DNA of 19,923 nt from Chloroflexi bacterium UBA6019 (GCA_002427995.1 DIZV01000146.1:1-19923); one strand, 5' to 3'. Positions 6,438-13,858 are shown, counted from the stretch's first letter. The notes: generated by a model not told the origin, from the sequence alone. Numbers and translations: made by a program.

Positions 6438-7142
6438 ATGTTTAGGGGCGTCAAGCGAGCTGAGGTGAAGCAGCTGATGTCGCAGGGCGCCCAGCTGGTC
6501 GAAGTGCTTCCGCCCGGTGATTACGACTGGCTCCATATTCCCGGTGCCGTCAACCTCCCTCTCAAGGAGCTCGCCAAACGTGCGCCGGCTGCCCTCGACC
6601 CCAGTCAGCCCGTCATCGTCTACTGCCACGAATTCACCTGAGACGTCAGCCCCCGGGCCGCGGCGCGGCTCGTGACGCTGGGATTCCGGGAGGTCTACGA
6701 CTACGAGGGCGGAAAGCTGGACTGGCTGGGCGCCGGTCTGCCGCGCGCTGGTGCCGACGCGACCAAGCTGACGGTTGGCGACATTGCCCGACCCGGCCTC
6801 CCGACGGCTCGCCTTGGCGACCGGGCCGACACCGCGCTGGCGAAGATGGCCCCGGGTGGCTGGCCACAGGCGGTGGTCGTCGACGAGGCCGGTGTCGTGC
6901 TGGGTCGACTGCGAAAGAGCCGGCTCCACGAGTCTCCAGCTGAGCTCGTGGATGTCCTCATGGAAGAGGGCCCGTCGACAGCACGGGCCAATGAGGATCT
7001 CGTCGCCAGCGTTGAGGGGATGAAGGCGGACGACATCCACTTTCTCCTGGTGAGCACTCCCGAGGGCCATCCACTCGGTCTGCTCTTCCTACAGGACGCG
7101 ACCAAGCGGCTGGAAAGGGGCGAGCCGAAGGCCCCGGGATGA
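6438..7142 (+). CDS. Rhodanese-CBS protein with an in-frame TGA read as selenocysteine
   Basis: Read through the TGA at 6639-6641, the frame gives 234 residues. An N-terminal rhodanese domain (about 4-104) is followed by a tandem CBS pair (about 110-225), an architecture known in Actinobacteria and relatives. The active loop reads C63-H-E-F-T-U68-D-V-S. From memory of the family, relatives have a second cysteine at position 68 (pattern C-x4-C-D-L-S). The sequence after the TGA (SPRAAARLVTLGF, VYDYEGGKLDWLGAGLP) is intact rhodanese sequence in the same frame. A GC-rich stem-loop begins 12 nt after the TGA. Cys63 and Sec68 could form a selenenylsulfide. The start ATG has only a weak upstream purine stretch. 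A nonsense mutation is the alternative, but the adjacent gene shows the same feature. Automatic gene calling would split this into 67- and about 156-residue pieces. Confidence 0.78.
6642..6672 (+). promoter_or_regulatory. Candidate bacterial SECIS stem-loop of the rhodanese-CBS gene
   Basis: Right after the TGA, 6654-6661 pairs with 6665-6672 as eight consecutive base pairs (one G-U) around a GGC triloop at 6662-6664. The loop begins 20 nt after the TGA and starts with GG. Published rules for bacterial SECIS elements ask for a short apical loop with G in its first two positions, about 16-37 nt after the UGA, so this fits. It was found by eye, without folding software. Confidence 0.6.
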
Positions 7143-7227
7143 ACGATCATGGGGGCCTCCTGCGCGACGGTTGATTCAAGCGGGCCTAGTTGCTCAAGGC
7201 GCCCCACCCGCGCGCCCTGAGCGAGGG

Positions 7228-8019
7228 ATGACTCAAGTGGCCGACATACTTGCACTGGTCGACATCGAGGAACTCCGCCGGGAAGTTCGTACTAAGTACC
7301 GCGAGGTGGCAGCGGTCCCAGGCGCCAAGTACCACTTTCATACCGGTCGGGCTCACGCTCGGAGGCTTGGGTATCCCCACTCAGTACTGGACCAATTGCC
7401 AGACGACGCGTGCGAAGCCTTCGCGGGTGTTGCCAATCCGTTCTACTGGGGCGGTCCGAGACCCGGTGAGAAGGTCGTCGATCTGGGTTCGGGCTCAGGT
7501 ATGGACTCCTTCCTCGCCGCCCTCTGGGTGGGGCCCGCCGGGAGAGTGGTGGGAGTCGACATGACTCCCGAGATGCTGGAACGCAGCCGGGAATTGGCTG
7601 CGCGCCTTGGACTCACGAATATCGAGTTTCGCGAGGGCTTCATCGAAGAGCCGCCGATCGAAGATGGCTGGGCGGATGTGGTCATCTCCAATGGTGTGTT
7701 CAACCTCTGTCCCGACAAGCTCGGGGTCTACCGCCAGGTCCACCGGGTGCTCCGTCCCGGCGGCCGGATGACCGTCGCCGACATCTGCGTCGAGACACCG
7801 GTCCCGGAGGAAGCAATGCGCGATATCGACCTCTGGACGGGTTGAATCGCGGGTGCCCTGCCGTGCGCGGGGTGGGAAACGGTGATCAGTGGAGCGGGCC
7901 TCGTGGAGGTTGAGCTGGCCAATCCGGTCGATACCTTTGCCGGCGCCGGCGGCGAACCCAATGCTCGTGAGTTCGGGACGCTTGGATACTCGATCCGAGC
8001 GCACAAGAGCTCGTCCTAA
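7228..8019 (+). CDS. ArsM-like SAM-dependent methyltransferase with an in-frame TGA read as selenocysteine
   Basis: With the TGA at 7843-7845 read through, the frame runs to a TAA at 8017-8019 and gives 263 residues. A Rossmann methyltransferase domain carries the SAM motif VVDLGSGSGMDSF (83-95), the acidic VVGVDMTPEML (107-117) and HRVLRPGGR (172-180). The TGA is residue 206 in DLWTG-U-IAGALP. From family knowledge, ArsM-type arsenite methyltransferases have a catalytic arsenic-binding cysteine here (pattern LW-x2-C-I/V-x-GAL). The family's GCGNP cysteine appears as GVANP, so the substrate may not be arsenite. The 57 residues after the TGA resemble the family C-terminus. The ATG at 7228 is chosen over an in-frame TTG at 7171, which adds 19 low-complexity residues; neither has a good ribosome site. 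Confidence 0.75.
7846..7871 (+). promoter_or_regulatory. Candidate bacterial SECIS stem-loop of the methyltransferase gene
   Basis: After the TGA, CCCTGC (7856-7861) pairs with GCG-GGG (7865-7871, one bulged C at 7868) around a CGT triloop at 7862-7864. The loop starts 16 nt after the TGA and has G at its second position. A competing fold pairs 7859-7864 with 7879-7884 around a 14-nt loop. Either could satisfy the loose bacterial SECIS rule. It is weaker than the element in the upstream gene. Confidence 0.42.
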
Positions 8020-8039
8020 ACCGCCGGAGTTGGCGAACG

Positions 8040-8066
8040 CGGCCGGGGCGCGAAATGCCCCGGCCG
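8040..8066. terminator. Strong GC hairpin between convergent genes
   Basis: Bases 8040-8049 and 8057-8066 form a 10-bp perfect GC-rich stem with a GCGAAAT loop. It lies between the methyltransferase stop (8019) and the convergent alcohol dehydrogenase stop (8083). There is no T-tract on either strand, so it is a terminator-like or mRNA-end-stabilising hairpin, not a textbook intrinsic terminator. Its position right after 8019 supports 8019, and not 7845, as the true gene end. Confidence 0.55.
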
Positions 8067-8082
8067 GCCAACGGGGCGAGGG

Positions 8083-9174
8083 TCAGGCGGTAGTCGTCGC
8101 CGCGACCTTCGGCTGGAATTCAGTGGTTACCGCGGAGCCCTGCAGGACGACCTTGAGCGCCTTGCTGTTGGCGGCATCCGCGAACACGTCGTAGGCGGCC
8201 ATCGTGTTTTCGATCGGGAAGCGGTGGGTGGCCATGATGGTCGGATCCAGGCGACCGCCCTGGATCAGGGAGAGCAGCTGCGGGATGGTGCGGCTGTCCA
8301 CCAACCCGGTGGTGATGGTGACGTCCTTGATCCACAGCTTCTCGAGGTGGAGCGTCACGGGCTCGCCATGGACGCCGATGTTGGCGACGGTCCCTCCCGG
8401 TCGGACCAGCTCGGCCGCCAGCTCGAAGGTCGCCGGCACGCCGACTGCCTCGATCGCCACGTCGGCGCCGAGTCCGCCGGTCAGCTCCATGACCTTCTTG
8501 ACCGCGTCCTCGCGGCCATTGTTGATGGTCACGTCAGCGCCGAACTCCTTGGCCTTGGCAAGGCGGGCATCGGCGAGGTCGATCACGATGATCCGGCCGG
8601 GCGTGTAGAGCTTGGCGGTCATCACCGCGGCCAGCCCGATCGGGCCCGCCCCCACGATGGCGACGGTGTCGCCCGGCTTGACGCCGCCGTTGAGGACACC
8701 GACCTCGAACGAGGTCGGGAGAATGTCGGAGAGGAAGAGGACCTGCTCGTCGGTCAGGCCCGAGGGGATCTTGTAGAGCGAGTTGTCGGCGAAGGGGACC
8801 CGGGCGTACTCGGCCTGGAGCCCATCGATCAGGTGCCCGAAGATCCACCCACCGCCGCCGGTGCACTGGCCGTAGCGGGCCTCCCTGCAGTAGCGACAGC
8901 TGCCGCAGGAGGTGATGCAGGAGATCAGAACGCGATCGCCGATCTGGAAGTTGGTCACCGCCACACCGGTCTCGACCACGGTCCCGACGGCCTCGTGGCC
9001 AAGGATGGTCCCCAGCTTCACGGCCGGGACGTCCCCCTTGAGGATGTGCAGGTCGGTGCCGCAAATGGTGGCGGTGTCGATCTTGACGATGGCGTCGGTC
9101 GATTTCTGGATGGTCGGGTTGGGGACTGTGTCCCAGGACCGCAATCCGGGTCCGTGATAAACAAGTGCCTTCAT
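8083..9174 (-). CDS. Zinc-dependent alcohol dehydrogenase (MDR family)
   Basis: This 363-residue medium-chain dehydrogenase would oxidise an alcohol, or reduce a carbonyl, with NAD(P)(H). Catalytic-zinc ligands Cys38 (in CGTDLH) and His60-Glu61 (in LGHE) are present, with Asp150 in the third position region. The structural zinc site is complete at Cys90, Cys93, Cys96 and Cys104. The dinucleotide-binding GAGPIG is at 175-180, followed by the acidic VIDLADARL. The ATG at 9174 has AAGGAG about 13 bases upstream, rather distant. A DosR-like box lies 91 bp upstream. It belongs to the minus-strand stress cluster, where it could reoxidise NADH under oxygen limitation; the natural substrate is unknown. 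Confidence 0.95.
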   Translation of the reverse strand: MKALVYHGPGLRSWDTVPNPTIQKSTDAIVKIDTATICGTDLHILKGDVPAVKLGTILGHEAVGTVVETGVAVTNFQIGDRVLISCITSCGSCRYCREARYGQCTGGGGWIFGHLIDGLQAEYARVPFADNSLYKIPSGLTDEQVLFLSDILPTSFEVGVLNGGVKPGDTVAIVGAGPIGLAAVMTAKLYTPGRIIVIDLADARLAKAKEFGADVTINNGREDAVKKVMELTGGLGADVAIEAVGVPATFELAAELVRPGGTVANIGVHGEPVTLHLEKLWIKDVTITTGLVDSRTIPQLLSLIQGGRLDPTIMATHRFPIENTMAAYDVFADAANSKALKVVLQGSAVTTEFQPKVAATTTA

Positions 9175-9215
9175 TTCGGGTTCGTTTCTCCTTTAGCCGG
9201 GGAGCGGGCTGGGCT

Positions 9216-9257
9216 GGGCGTCAACCGCCCAAGAGAAGCCTCGGCTCCGCTGAGCCG
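9216..9257. other. Intergenic stem-loops between the acyl-CoA synthetase and alcohol dehydrogenase genes
   Basis: The 128-bp gap 9175-9302 contains GGGCG-tcaac-CGCCC (9216-9230) and CGGCTC-cgct-GAGCCG (9242-9257), both perfect. A further 5-bp stem CCTCC/GGAGG lies near 9280-9293. No T-tract follows any of them. They may separate the two transcripts or fold the leader of the dehydrogenase mRNA. Confidence 0.4.
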
Positions 9258-9265
9258 CGAGGTCA

Positions 9266-9279
9266 GTGCCGAAGGTCCC
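9266..9279 (-). promoter_or_regulatory. DosR-like box upstream of the alcohol dehydrogenase
   Basis: Read on the minus strand this is GGGACCTTCGGCAC, 11 of 14 identical to the box before the CBS-BON gene. It lies 91 bp upstream of the dehydrogenase start. See the other copies at 12891, 13846, 14652 and 18379. Confidence 0.42.
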
Positions 9280-9302
9280 TCCGGTTGGAGGCCCCTCAGT
9301 TT

Positions 9303-12008
9303 CTAACGGGCGATCAACGGACGGGGCGCCTCCGGCTCGGCAACGCGGGCCCGGGCGTCGACGACCACCGCTCCCTCGGGTCCGACCAGCACCGGGTTGA
9401 GGTCCATCTCGGCCAGTTCGGGGTGGTCCTCGACCAGGGCGCTGACGCGGAGCAGGACATCCTCGAGGGCGTCGACCCGTGCCGGCGGCGCGCCTCGGAA
9501 GCCTTCCAAGAGGGGAAAGGTCTGCAGGGACCGGATCATGCCGGCGGCATCACGGTCGCTGAGGGGCGTGATCCGCACGCTGACGTCCTTCAAGAGCTCG
9601 GCCTGGGTACCGCCGGCGCCGCAGGCGACGACGGGGCCGAAATGGCGGTCGTGGACCACACCGACCAGCATCTCGACCCCGGCCGGCGCCATCCGCTGGA
9701 CGATGAAACCCGCCGCTTCCAGGCCGCCGGATTTTAGGCGCGCGGTCATCTCCGCGGCCGCCCGGCGAACCGCGGCGCCACCGCGGAGGTCGAGCCGCAC
9801 GGCACCCGCCTCGGTCTTGTGGAGGAGGCCCTTCGCGATCGCCTTGAGAGCCACCCGGCCGCCCATCTCGGCTGCAAATCGGCCGGCCTCCCGGGCGGAC
9901 CGGGCGACTCGAGATTCAGCCAGCGGCAGGCCGTAACAGTCGAGCAGGCCGGCCAGCTCCTCCGCCTCGAGCCAGCCGCCTCCGGCGGCCAGCCGGCGGG
10001 TCACCAGCTTGTCCGCGTCCTGGCGTCGGATCCCGTCCAGCAGAGGCACCGTACCCGGCGGCTGGCGGCGCCATGCGGCATAGCGAGCGGCGTGAACCAG
10101 GGCTCGGCCGGCCTCCTCGGGGAACGAGTAGGTCGGAATCGAGCCCTCGTCATGAGGTGCTTGAGGAGGACCTCCGGCGGACATGAATACGGCGAGAAGG
10201 GGCGGCCCGCCCGCCTTCGCCGCCACTCGCACGGCCTCGGCGACCTCACTCGGGGCCGTGATCATGGTCGGTATGAAGATGGCCACCAACGCATCGACCT
10301 CGCCGGAGGCGGCGACCGCGTCCAGGGCCTGCCGGTACTGATCACCGCTGGCCGCGGCGGTCAGGTCCACCGGGTTGAGGGAGGAGGCGTGCCCCGGCAG
10401 GAACTCGATCAGGCGGGTGCGCAAGCTGGGCGAGAAGGCCGGCACCTCGAGCCCCCCCGCCTGGAGCGTATCGGCGCAGAGGATTCCCGGCCCTCCGGCA
10501 TTGGTGACGATTCCGACGCGGGGACCGCCCGGAGGACCGGGACCGGCCAGCAGGGCGGCGACGTCGAGAAGCTCGGCGACGGTGTCGGTCCGGATCACGC
10601 CGGCCTGGTTGAAGAGCGCGTCGACAGTGAGGTCGGAGTCGGCGATCAGGGCGCCGGTGTGAGACGAGGTGCCCCGACTGCCGGCCGGTGAGCGGCCGCT
10701 CTTGACCACCACGATCGGCTTCAGGCGGGCAACCCGGCGGGCGACGCGAGCGAACTTGCGAGGATTGCCGAAGGACTCCAGGTAGAGCAGGCAGACCTTC
10801 GTCAGCGGTTCCTGCTCCCAATACTGCAGCAGGTCGTTGCCGGAGATGTCGGCCTTGTTGCCGATGGAGACGAAGGTCGAGATGCCAACCCCGCGGGCGG
10901 CGGCGAAGGCGACGGCCGAGATCCCGAGGGCGCCGCTCTGGGACATGAAGCCGACGCCGCCCGCTGGCGGAAGCGGGATCGCAAAGGTGGCGTTGAGTTG
11001 AACCGCGGGGGAGGTGTTTAGGACGCCCAGGCAATTCGGGCCGACCAGGCGCATACCGGACTCGCGGCAGACCGCCAGGAGCTCGCGCTGGCGCTCGGCG
11101 CCCTCGGCGCCGGCCTCGGCGAACCCGGACGAGATCACCACCAAGGCGCTGACCCCGGCATCGGCGCACTGCCGGGCGACCCCGACCACCTCGGCGGCGG
11201 GGACGGCGACGACGGCCATCTCGACCGGTCCCGGGACGTCGCCGATCGAGGCAAACGCGGGCACGCCGTGGACCGCCGCGGCCGACCGATTGACAGGGTG
11301 AAGCCGCCCCTTGAACCCAGCCTCGAGCAGATTTTCGATGAGCCGCCCACCGACTGTGTCCGGCGAGCGAGAGGCCCCGATCACCGCCACCGAGGCCGGC
11401 TCGAGGACGTGCCGGAGGGCAGCGGTGGCGGCTGTCCGGTCCCGGCTCTCGAAGCGCTCCAGCGCATCGCCGGTGAGCGCGGTCGGAAACTCGAGGTGGA
11501 GCGCGCCCGAGCTGAAGCTGCTACGGATCGGGAAGCCACTCTCCAGGAAGACCTGCATCATCTTGTGGTTGGCGTACATAACCTCGGCCTCGAACTCGGG
11601 GATGCCCGCCGCCGCCGCCGCCTGGGCGAGGTGTCCGAGGAGGATGGTGCCCACCCCTTTGCCCTGGAGCTCGTCGGAGACAGCCAGCGCCACCTCGGCG
11701 CGATCGACCAGGCCCGCGGCATAGAAGGCATGCGCGACCAGCCTTGCGTCGCGGCCGGTGGTGGCGACCAGGCCGTACCGCCGCCGGTAGTCGACGTCGA
11801 GAAGCCGGGTCACGACCTGCTCGAAGTTGGCACCGCCACTGAAGAAGCGGAACGTCCGCGACTCGGGTGAAAGGCGGCCATAGAAGTCGACCAGGTCGGA
11901 ATGGTCATCACCGCGGGTGGGCCGGAGATGGAGCGTCGAGCCATCGCGAAGAACGACGTCCGCCTCCCTCCAGCTCGGGTAAACCGCTTCGACCGTTGAG
12001 CTCGACAC
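9303..12008 (-). CDS. GNAT acetyltransferase fused to ADP-forming acyl-CoA synthetase
   Basis: This 901-residue multidomain protein begins with a GNAT domain (about 18-172) with the acetyl-CoA loop QGKGVG at 115-120. A CoA-binding Rossmann domain (from about 201, VAVIGASRSPDTVGG) follows. Next come succinyl-CoA-ligase-like domains with the phospho-histidine His450 in GTSSHTGAL, and a C-terminal ATP-grasp domain (about 680-890, with ALKAIAKGLLHKTEAGAV). The ligase part interconverts acyl-CoA plus ADP and acid plus ATP; intact His450 suggests it is catalytic. GNAT-fused relatives (Pat/PatZ type) can act as lysine acetyltransferases, often with a dead ligase module. The domain order GNAT-first differs from enterobacterial PatZ. 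The GTG start at 12008 lacks a clear ribosome site, so the start could be slightly downstream. Confidence 0.93.
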   Translation of the reverse strand: MSSSTVEAVYPSWREADVVLRDGSTLHLRPTRGDDHSDLVDFYGRLSPESRTFRFFSGGANFEQVVTRLLDVDYRRRYGLVATTGRDARLVAHAFYAAGLVDRAEVALAVSDELQGKGVGTILLGHLAQAAAAAGIPEFEAEVMYANHKMMQVFLESGFPIRSSFSSGALHLEFPTALTGDALERFESRDRTAATAALRHVLEPASVAVIGASRSPDTVGGRLIENLLEAGFKGRLHPVNRSAAAVHGVPAFASIGDVPGPVEMAVVAVPAAEVVGVARQCADAGVSALVVISSGFAEAGAEGAERQRELLAVCRESGMRLVGPNCLGVLNTSPAVQLNATFAIPLPPAGGVGFMSQSGALGISAVAFAAARGVGISTFVSIGNKADISGNDLLQYWEQEPLTKVCLLYLESFGNPRKFARVARRVARLKPIVVVKSGRSPAGSRGTSSHTGALIADSDLTVDALFNQAGVIRTDTVAELLDVAALLAGPGPPGGPRVGIVTNAGGPGILCADTLQAGGLEVPAFSPSLRTRLIEFLPGHASSLNPVDLTAAASGDQYRQALDAVAASGEVDALVAIFIPTMITAPSEVAEAVRVAAKAGGPPLLAVFMSAGGPPQAPHDEGSIPTYSFPEEAGRALVHAARYAAWRRQPPGTVPLLDGIRRQDADKLVTRRLAAGGGWLEAEELAGLLDCYGLPLAESRVARSAREAGRFAAEMGGRVALKAIAKGLLHKTEAGAVRLDLRGGAAVRRAAAEMTARLKSGGLEAAGFIVQRMAPAGVEMLVGVVHDRHFGPVVACGAGGTQAELLKDVSVRITPLSDRDAAGMIRSLQTFPLLEGFRGAPPARVDALEDVLLRVSALVEDHPELAEMDLNPVLVGPEGAVVVDARARVAEPEAPRPLIAR

Positions 12009-12085
12009 CGGCTCAGGCTAGGTCTTCCCGACCGTGGGCGACGAGCACGGAAAGGGGCGTCGCAGAGACCTGAAGGGCAGAGAAA

Positions 12086-12128
12086 GACTCCGGCGGGCCC
12101 TGGCCACCGGAGTCGCAGAATCTTTTTT
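12086..12128. terminator. Bidirectional intrinsic terminator
   Basis: GACTCCGG (12086-12093) and CCGGAGTC (12107-12114) form a perfect 8-bp stem, with further GGCC pairing inside the loop. On the plus strand a run of six T follows at 12123-12128; on the minus strand the stem is followed by TTTCTCT. It lies just after the 195-residue membrane gene (stop at 12140), whose transcript it should end before the acyl-CoA synthetase gene. Confidence 0.75.
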
Positions 12129-12139
12129 CGCAGCCGGGC

Positions 12140-12727
12140 CTAGAGGGCCGGCACCAGCTTGCGGGCGGCCTTGACCTTCGTGGCCGCGACCTCCTCCCGC
12201 CTCCAAGCGAGGATCTCGAAGGCGAGGGCGAAGAGGACAACGACGGCTGCCAGGAGCAGGCCGGCGCCACCGTAGGTGGTGTAGGTCGCGAGAGTCGACC
12301 AGCCCCAGGCGTTGAGGAGCATGTTGCGCAGTGTGTCGCCCTGGAACAGGGCCGCCTTCTGGCCGGCCAACTTGGCGTTGGTCGGGTCCTTCTGTGCCGC
12401 ACTGCTCACCTGGGCATACGTCTTGCCGCCGGCAATGGCATTGAGGTGCCGGCCGATGAACCCGTCCGCATACGCCTTGGCCGTTACGCCGCTGTCGACG
12501 GGAAGGCCCGCGTACTGGGTGATGTCGCTGAACTCCGCAGGATCGAGCGCGCCGCCGGCAACGACGGCCGAAGCGGGCGGAAAGAAGATCTGCTGGGCCG
12601 CCAACTGGTCGTGGACGGTGTTGTTGACGAACGTGCCCTCATTGACCAGGAAAGCCGCGGCCGCTCCCAGAACGACGATCAGGACCACCTGCAGGCTCAT
12701 GATCCGCCACCGCATTGCCTTGTTCAC
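12140..12727 (-). CDS. Two-helix membrane protein of unknown function
   Basis: I do not recognise this 195-residue protein. It has an N-terminal membrane helix (about 10-29, VVLIVVLGAAAAFLV) and a second helix near the C-terminus (about 150-172, GGAGLLLAAVVVLFALAFEI). A basic cytosolic tail rich in Lys/Arg follows. The loop of about 120 residues between them is probably extracytoplasmic and carries no cysteines, so no haem or disulfide motif is apparent. The GTG start at 12727 has AGGGGA about ten bases upstream. A terminator follows it, and a DosR-like box lies 163 bp upstream. Its place between a universal stress protein and an acyl-CoA synthetase suggests a role in the stress regulon; no biochemical function can be assigned. 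Confidence 0.85.
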   Translation of the reverse strand: MNKAMRWRIMSLQVVLIVVLGAAAAFLVNEGTFVNNTVHDQLAAQQIFFPPASAVVAGGALDPAEFSDITQYAGLPVDSGVTAKAYADGFIGRHLNAIAGGKTYAQVSSAAQKDPTNAKLAGQKAALFQGDTLRNMLLNAWGWSTLATYTTYGGAGLLLAAVVVLFALAFEILAWRREEVAATKVKAARKLVPAL

Positions 12728-12751
12728 TTTCGTGTCCCCTTTCTTTTCTTG

Positions 12752-12769
12752 GGGTTCATTTCAGAACCC
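12752..12769. repeat. Inverted repeat in the leader of the two-helix membrane gene
   Basis: GGGTTC (12752-12757) and GAACCC (12764-12769) are perfect inverted copies separated by six bases, about 25 bp upstream of the gene start. It may be an operator or a leader hairpin. The rest of the 198-bp gap 12728-12925 holds no gene that I can support. Confidence 0.4.
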
Positions 12770-12890
12770 GGGTTGGATGGAATTGAAGCGGCAAGAAGCT
12801 CAATCGAGGCCCTGGTCACTTGCTCTTTGTCGTCCTTCAGTAAAACGGTCTGGTCCGAGCTCGCCAGATGCCTAAGGGCCCCTCTTCTGG

Positions 12891-12904
12891 GGGTCATTCG
12901 GGCC
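12891..12904 (+). promoter_or_regulatory. DosR-like box between the stress-protein and membrane genes
   Basis: GGGTCATTCGGGCC matches the CBS-BON box at 12 of 14 positions. It lies 21 bp beyond the universal stress protein stop and 163 bp before the start of the next minus-strand gene, so it could serve that gene's promoter. Confidence 0.42.
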
Positions 12905-12925
12905 GCTCGATATTCGATTGAGCCG

Positions 12926-13807
12926 TCAGCCTCTCTCGACGACCAGCACCGGGCGGTCGGTGAGGTGGATCACCTCGTGGTTGACGCTGCCGGCGACCAG
13001 CCCACCCAACTCGGAGAGCCGGCGGGAGCCCATCACGATGAGATCGGCGTCCCAGGCCCTGGCGGCCTCGGCGATGTCCTGAGCCACGAAGGAGGACGGA
13101 CCAGCGACCTTCGCCTCGGCGGTGACGCCGGCCGTGCGGAGCCTGCCGACGATGTCGTCGAGGACCGCCTCGGCGTCTTCCTCGGACTCGACCCAGGTCA
13201 CGCCCTCGCCGGCGGTGAGGTTGCGCACATGGAGAACCATGGCCGTGGCCTCGGCGGCGAGCGCGATGGTGGTCACGGCCTCGATCGCCTGGGGCACCTC
13301 GTCCCCGCCGGCGACGGCGAGGAGGACCCGCTTCAGCTGCCGGCCGCTGTGCTCGTCGGTGCCCTGCCGGATGATGAGAACCGGGCAGGAAACCTTCTGG
13401 AGCACACGGTGGCCGACACTGCCCAGGAACAGTCCCTCGAAGTCGGAGTGGCCGCGGGAGCCGACGGCGACGAGGCCGGCCGAGCGTTGGCGGGCCGTTT
13501 CCGCGATCACGTCAGGAATCTTCTTGTCGGGCGCCGTGGCAACCTCGGAGGTCGCCAGGACACCGGCGGCGACCAGCTGCGCCGCGATCCCATCGACCAG
13601 CTGGTTGGCCTCGGGGAGGGTTTCGACATCCCAGAGGCCCTGATTGGGGCGGACCTCCAGGTTCCAGACATGAAGAACGTGAACTTCTGCCTTGGCCGCC
13701 CTGGCGATGGCCGCGACGGCGTCGACCGCTCCCGTCGAACGGGGCGCGCCGTCGACCGCGAACAGAATCCTGCTGAACTGCCCACTGGATGCCGAAAGGT
13801 TCTTCAT
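12926..13807 (-). CDS. Tandem universal stress protein (two UspA domains)
   Basis: This 293-residue cytosolic protein has two UspA domains, about 12-147 and 157-291. Domain 1 starts ILFAVDGAP and has the complete ATP-binding signature G116-x2-G119-x9-G129-S130 (GSRGHSDFEGLFLGS). Domain 2 starts VLLAVAGGDE and has GSRRLSELGGLVAGS, in which the second signature glycine is Arg263, so its nucleotide site may be weakened. Length and layout match the tandem Usp Rv2623 of the mycobacterial DosR regulon. A DosR-like box ends 38 bp upstream of the ATG. No ribosome binding site is visible. Confidence 0.94.
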   Translation of the reverse strand: MKNLSASSGQFSRILFAVDGAPRSTGAVDAVAAIARAAKAEVHVLHVWNLEVRPNQGLWDVETLPEANQLVDGIAAQLVAAGVLATSEVATAPDKKIPDVIAETARQRSAGLVAVGSRGHSDFEGLFLGSVGHRVLQKVSCPVLIIRQGTDEHSGRQLKRVLLAVAGGDEVPQAIEAVTTIALAAEATAMVLHVRNLTAGEGVTWVESEEDAEAVLDDIVGRLRTAGVTAEAKVAGPSSFVAQDIAEAARAWDADLIVMGSRRLSELGGLVAGSVNHEVIHLTDRPVLVVERG

Positions 13808-13829
13808 AGCGGTATGAGGCTCGCGCCGC

Positions 13830-13858
13830 GGTCCTTTCGCGACGAGGGCCGAAGGACC
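13830..13858. repeat. Inverted repeat overlapping the box upstream of the stress protein gene
   Basis: GGTCCTT (13830-13836) and AAGGACC (13852-13858) are perfect 7-bp inverted copies. The right arm overlaps the DosR-like box. It could provide two half sites on DNA or a hairpin at the end of the CBS-BON transcript; no T-tract follows. Confidence 0.45.

Noticed and set aside
6438..6641. A complete 67-residue rhodanese fragment gene followed by a separate 156-residue CBS gene
   Set aside because: The two parts are in one frame, and the TGA sits inside the rhodanese active loop with family sequence continuing directly after it. One read-through gene explains the data better.
6639..7845. Genome-wide recoding of TGA as a sense codon
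   Set aside because: TGA ends at least nine other genes at natural family lengths, for example at 481-483, 1149-1151, 3264-3266, 4498-4500, 5733-5735, 6408-6410, 7140-7142, 8083-8085 and 17276-17278.
6438..8019. Two neighbouring pseudogenes with nonsense mutations
   Set aside because: Cannot be excluded, but both TGAs fall exactly on cysteine positions, no other frame damage is present, and stem-loops follow both. Independent decay would not favour these sites.
12020..12033. Possible DosR-like box (AGGTCTTCCCGACC) before the acyl-CoA synthetase gene
   Set aside because: Only 10 of 14 match and the dyad is poor; it lies 11 bp from the assumed start codon, too close for the other sites' geometry.
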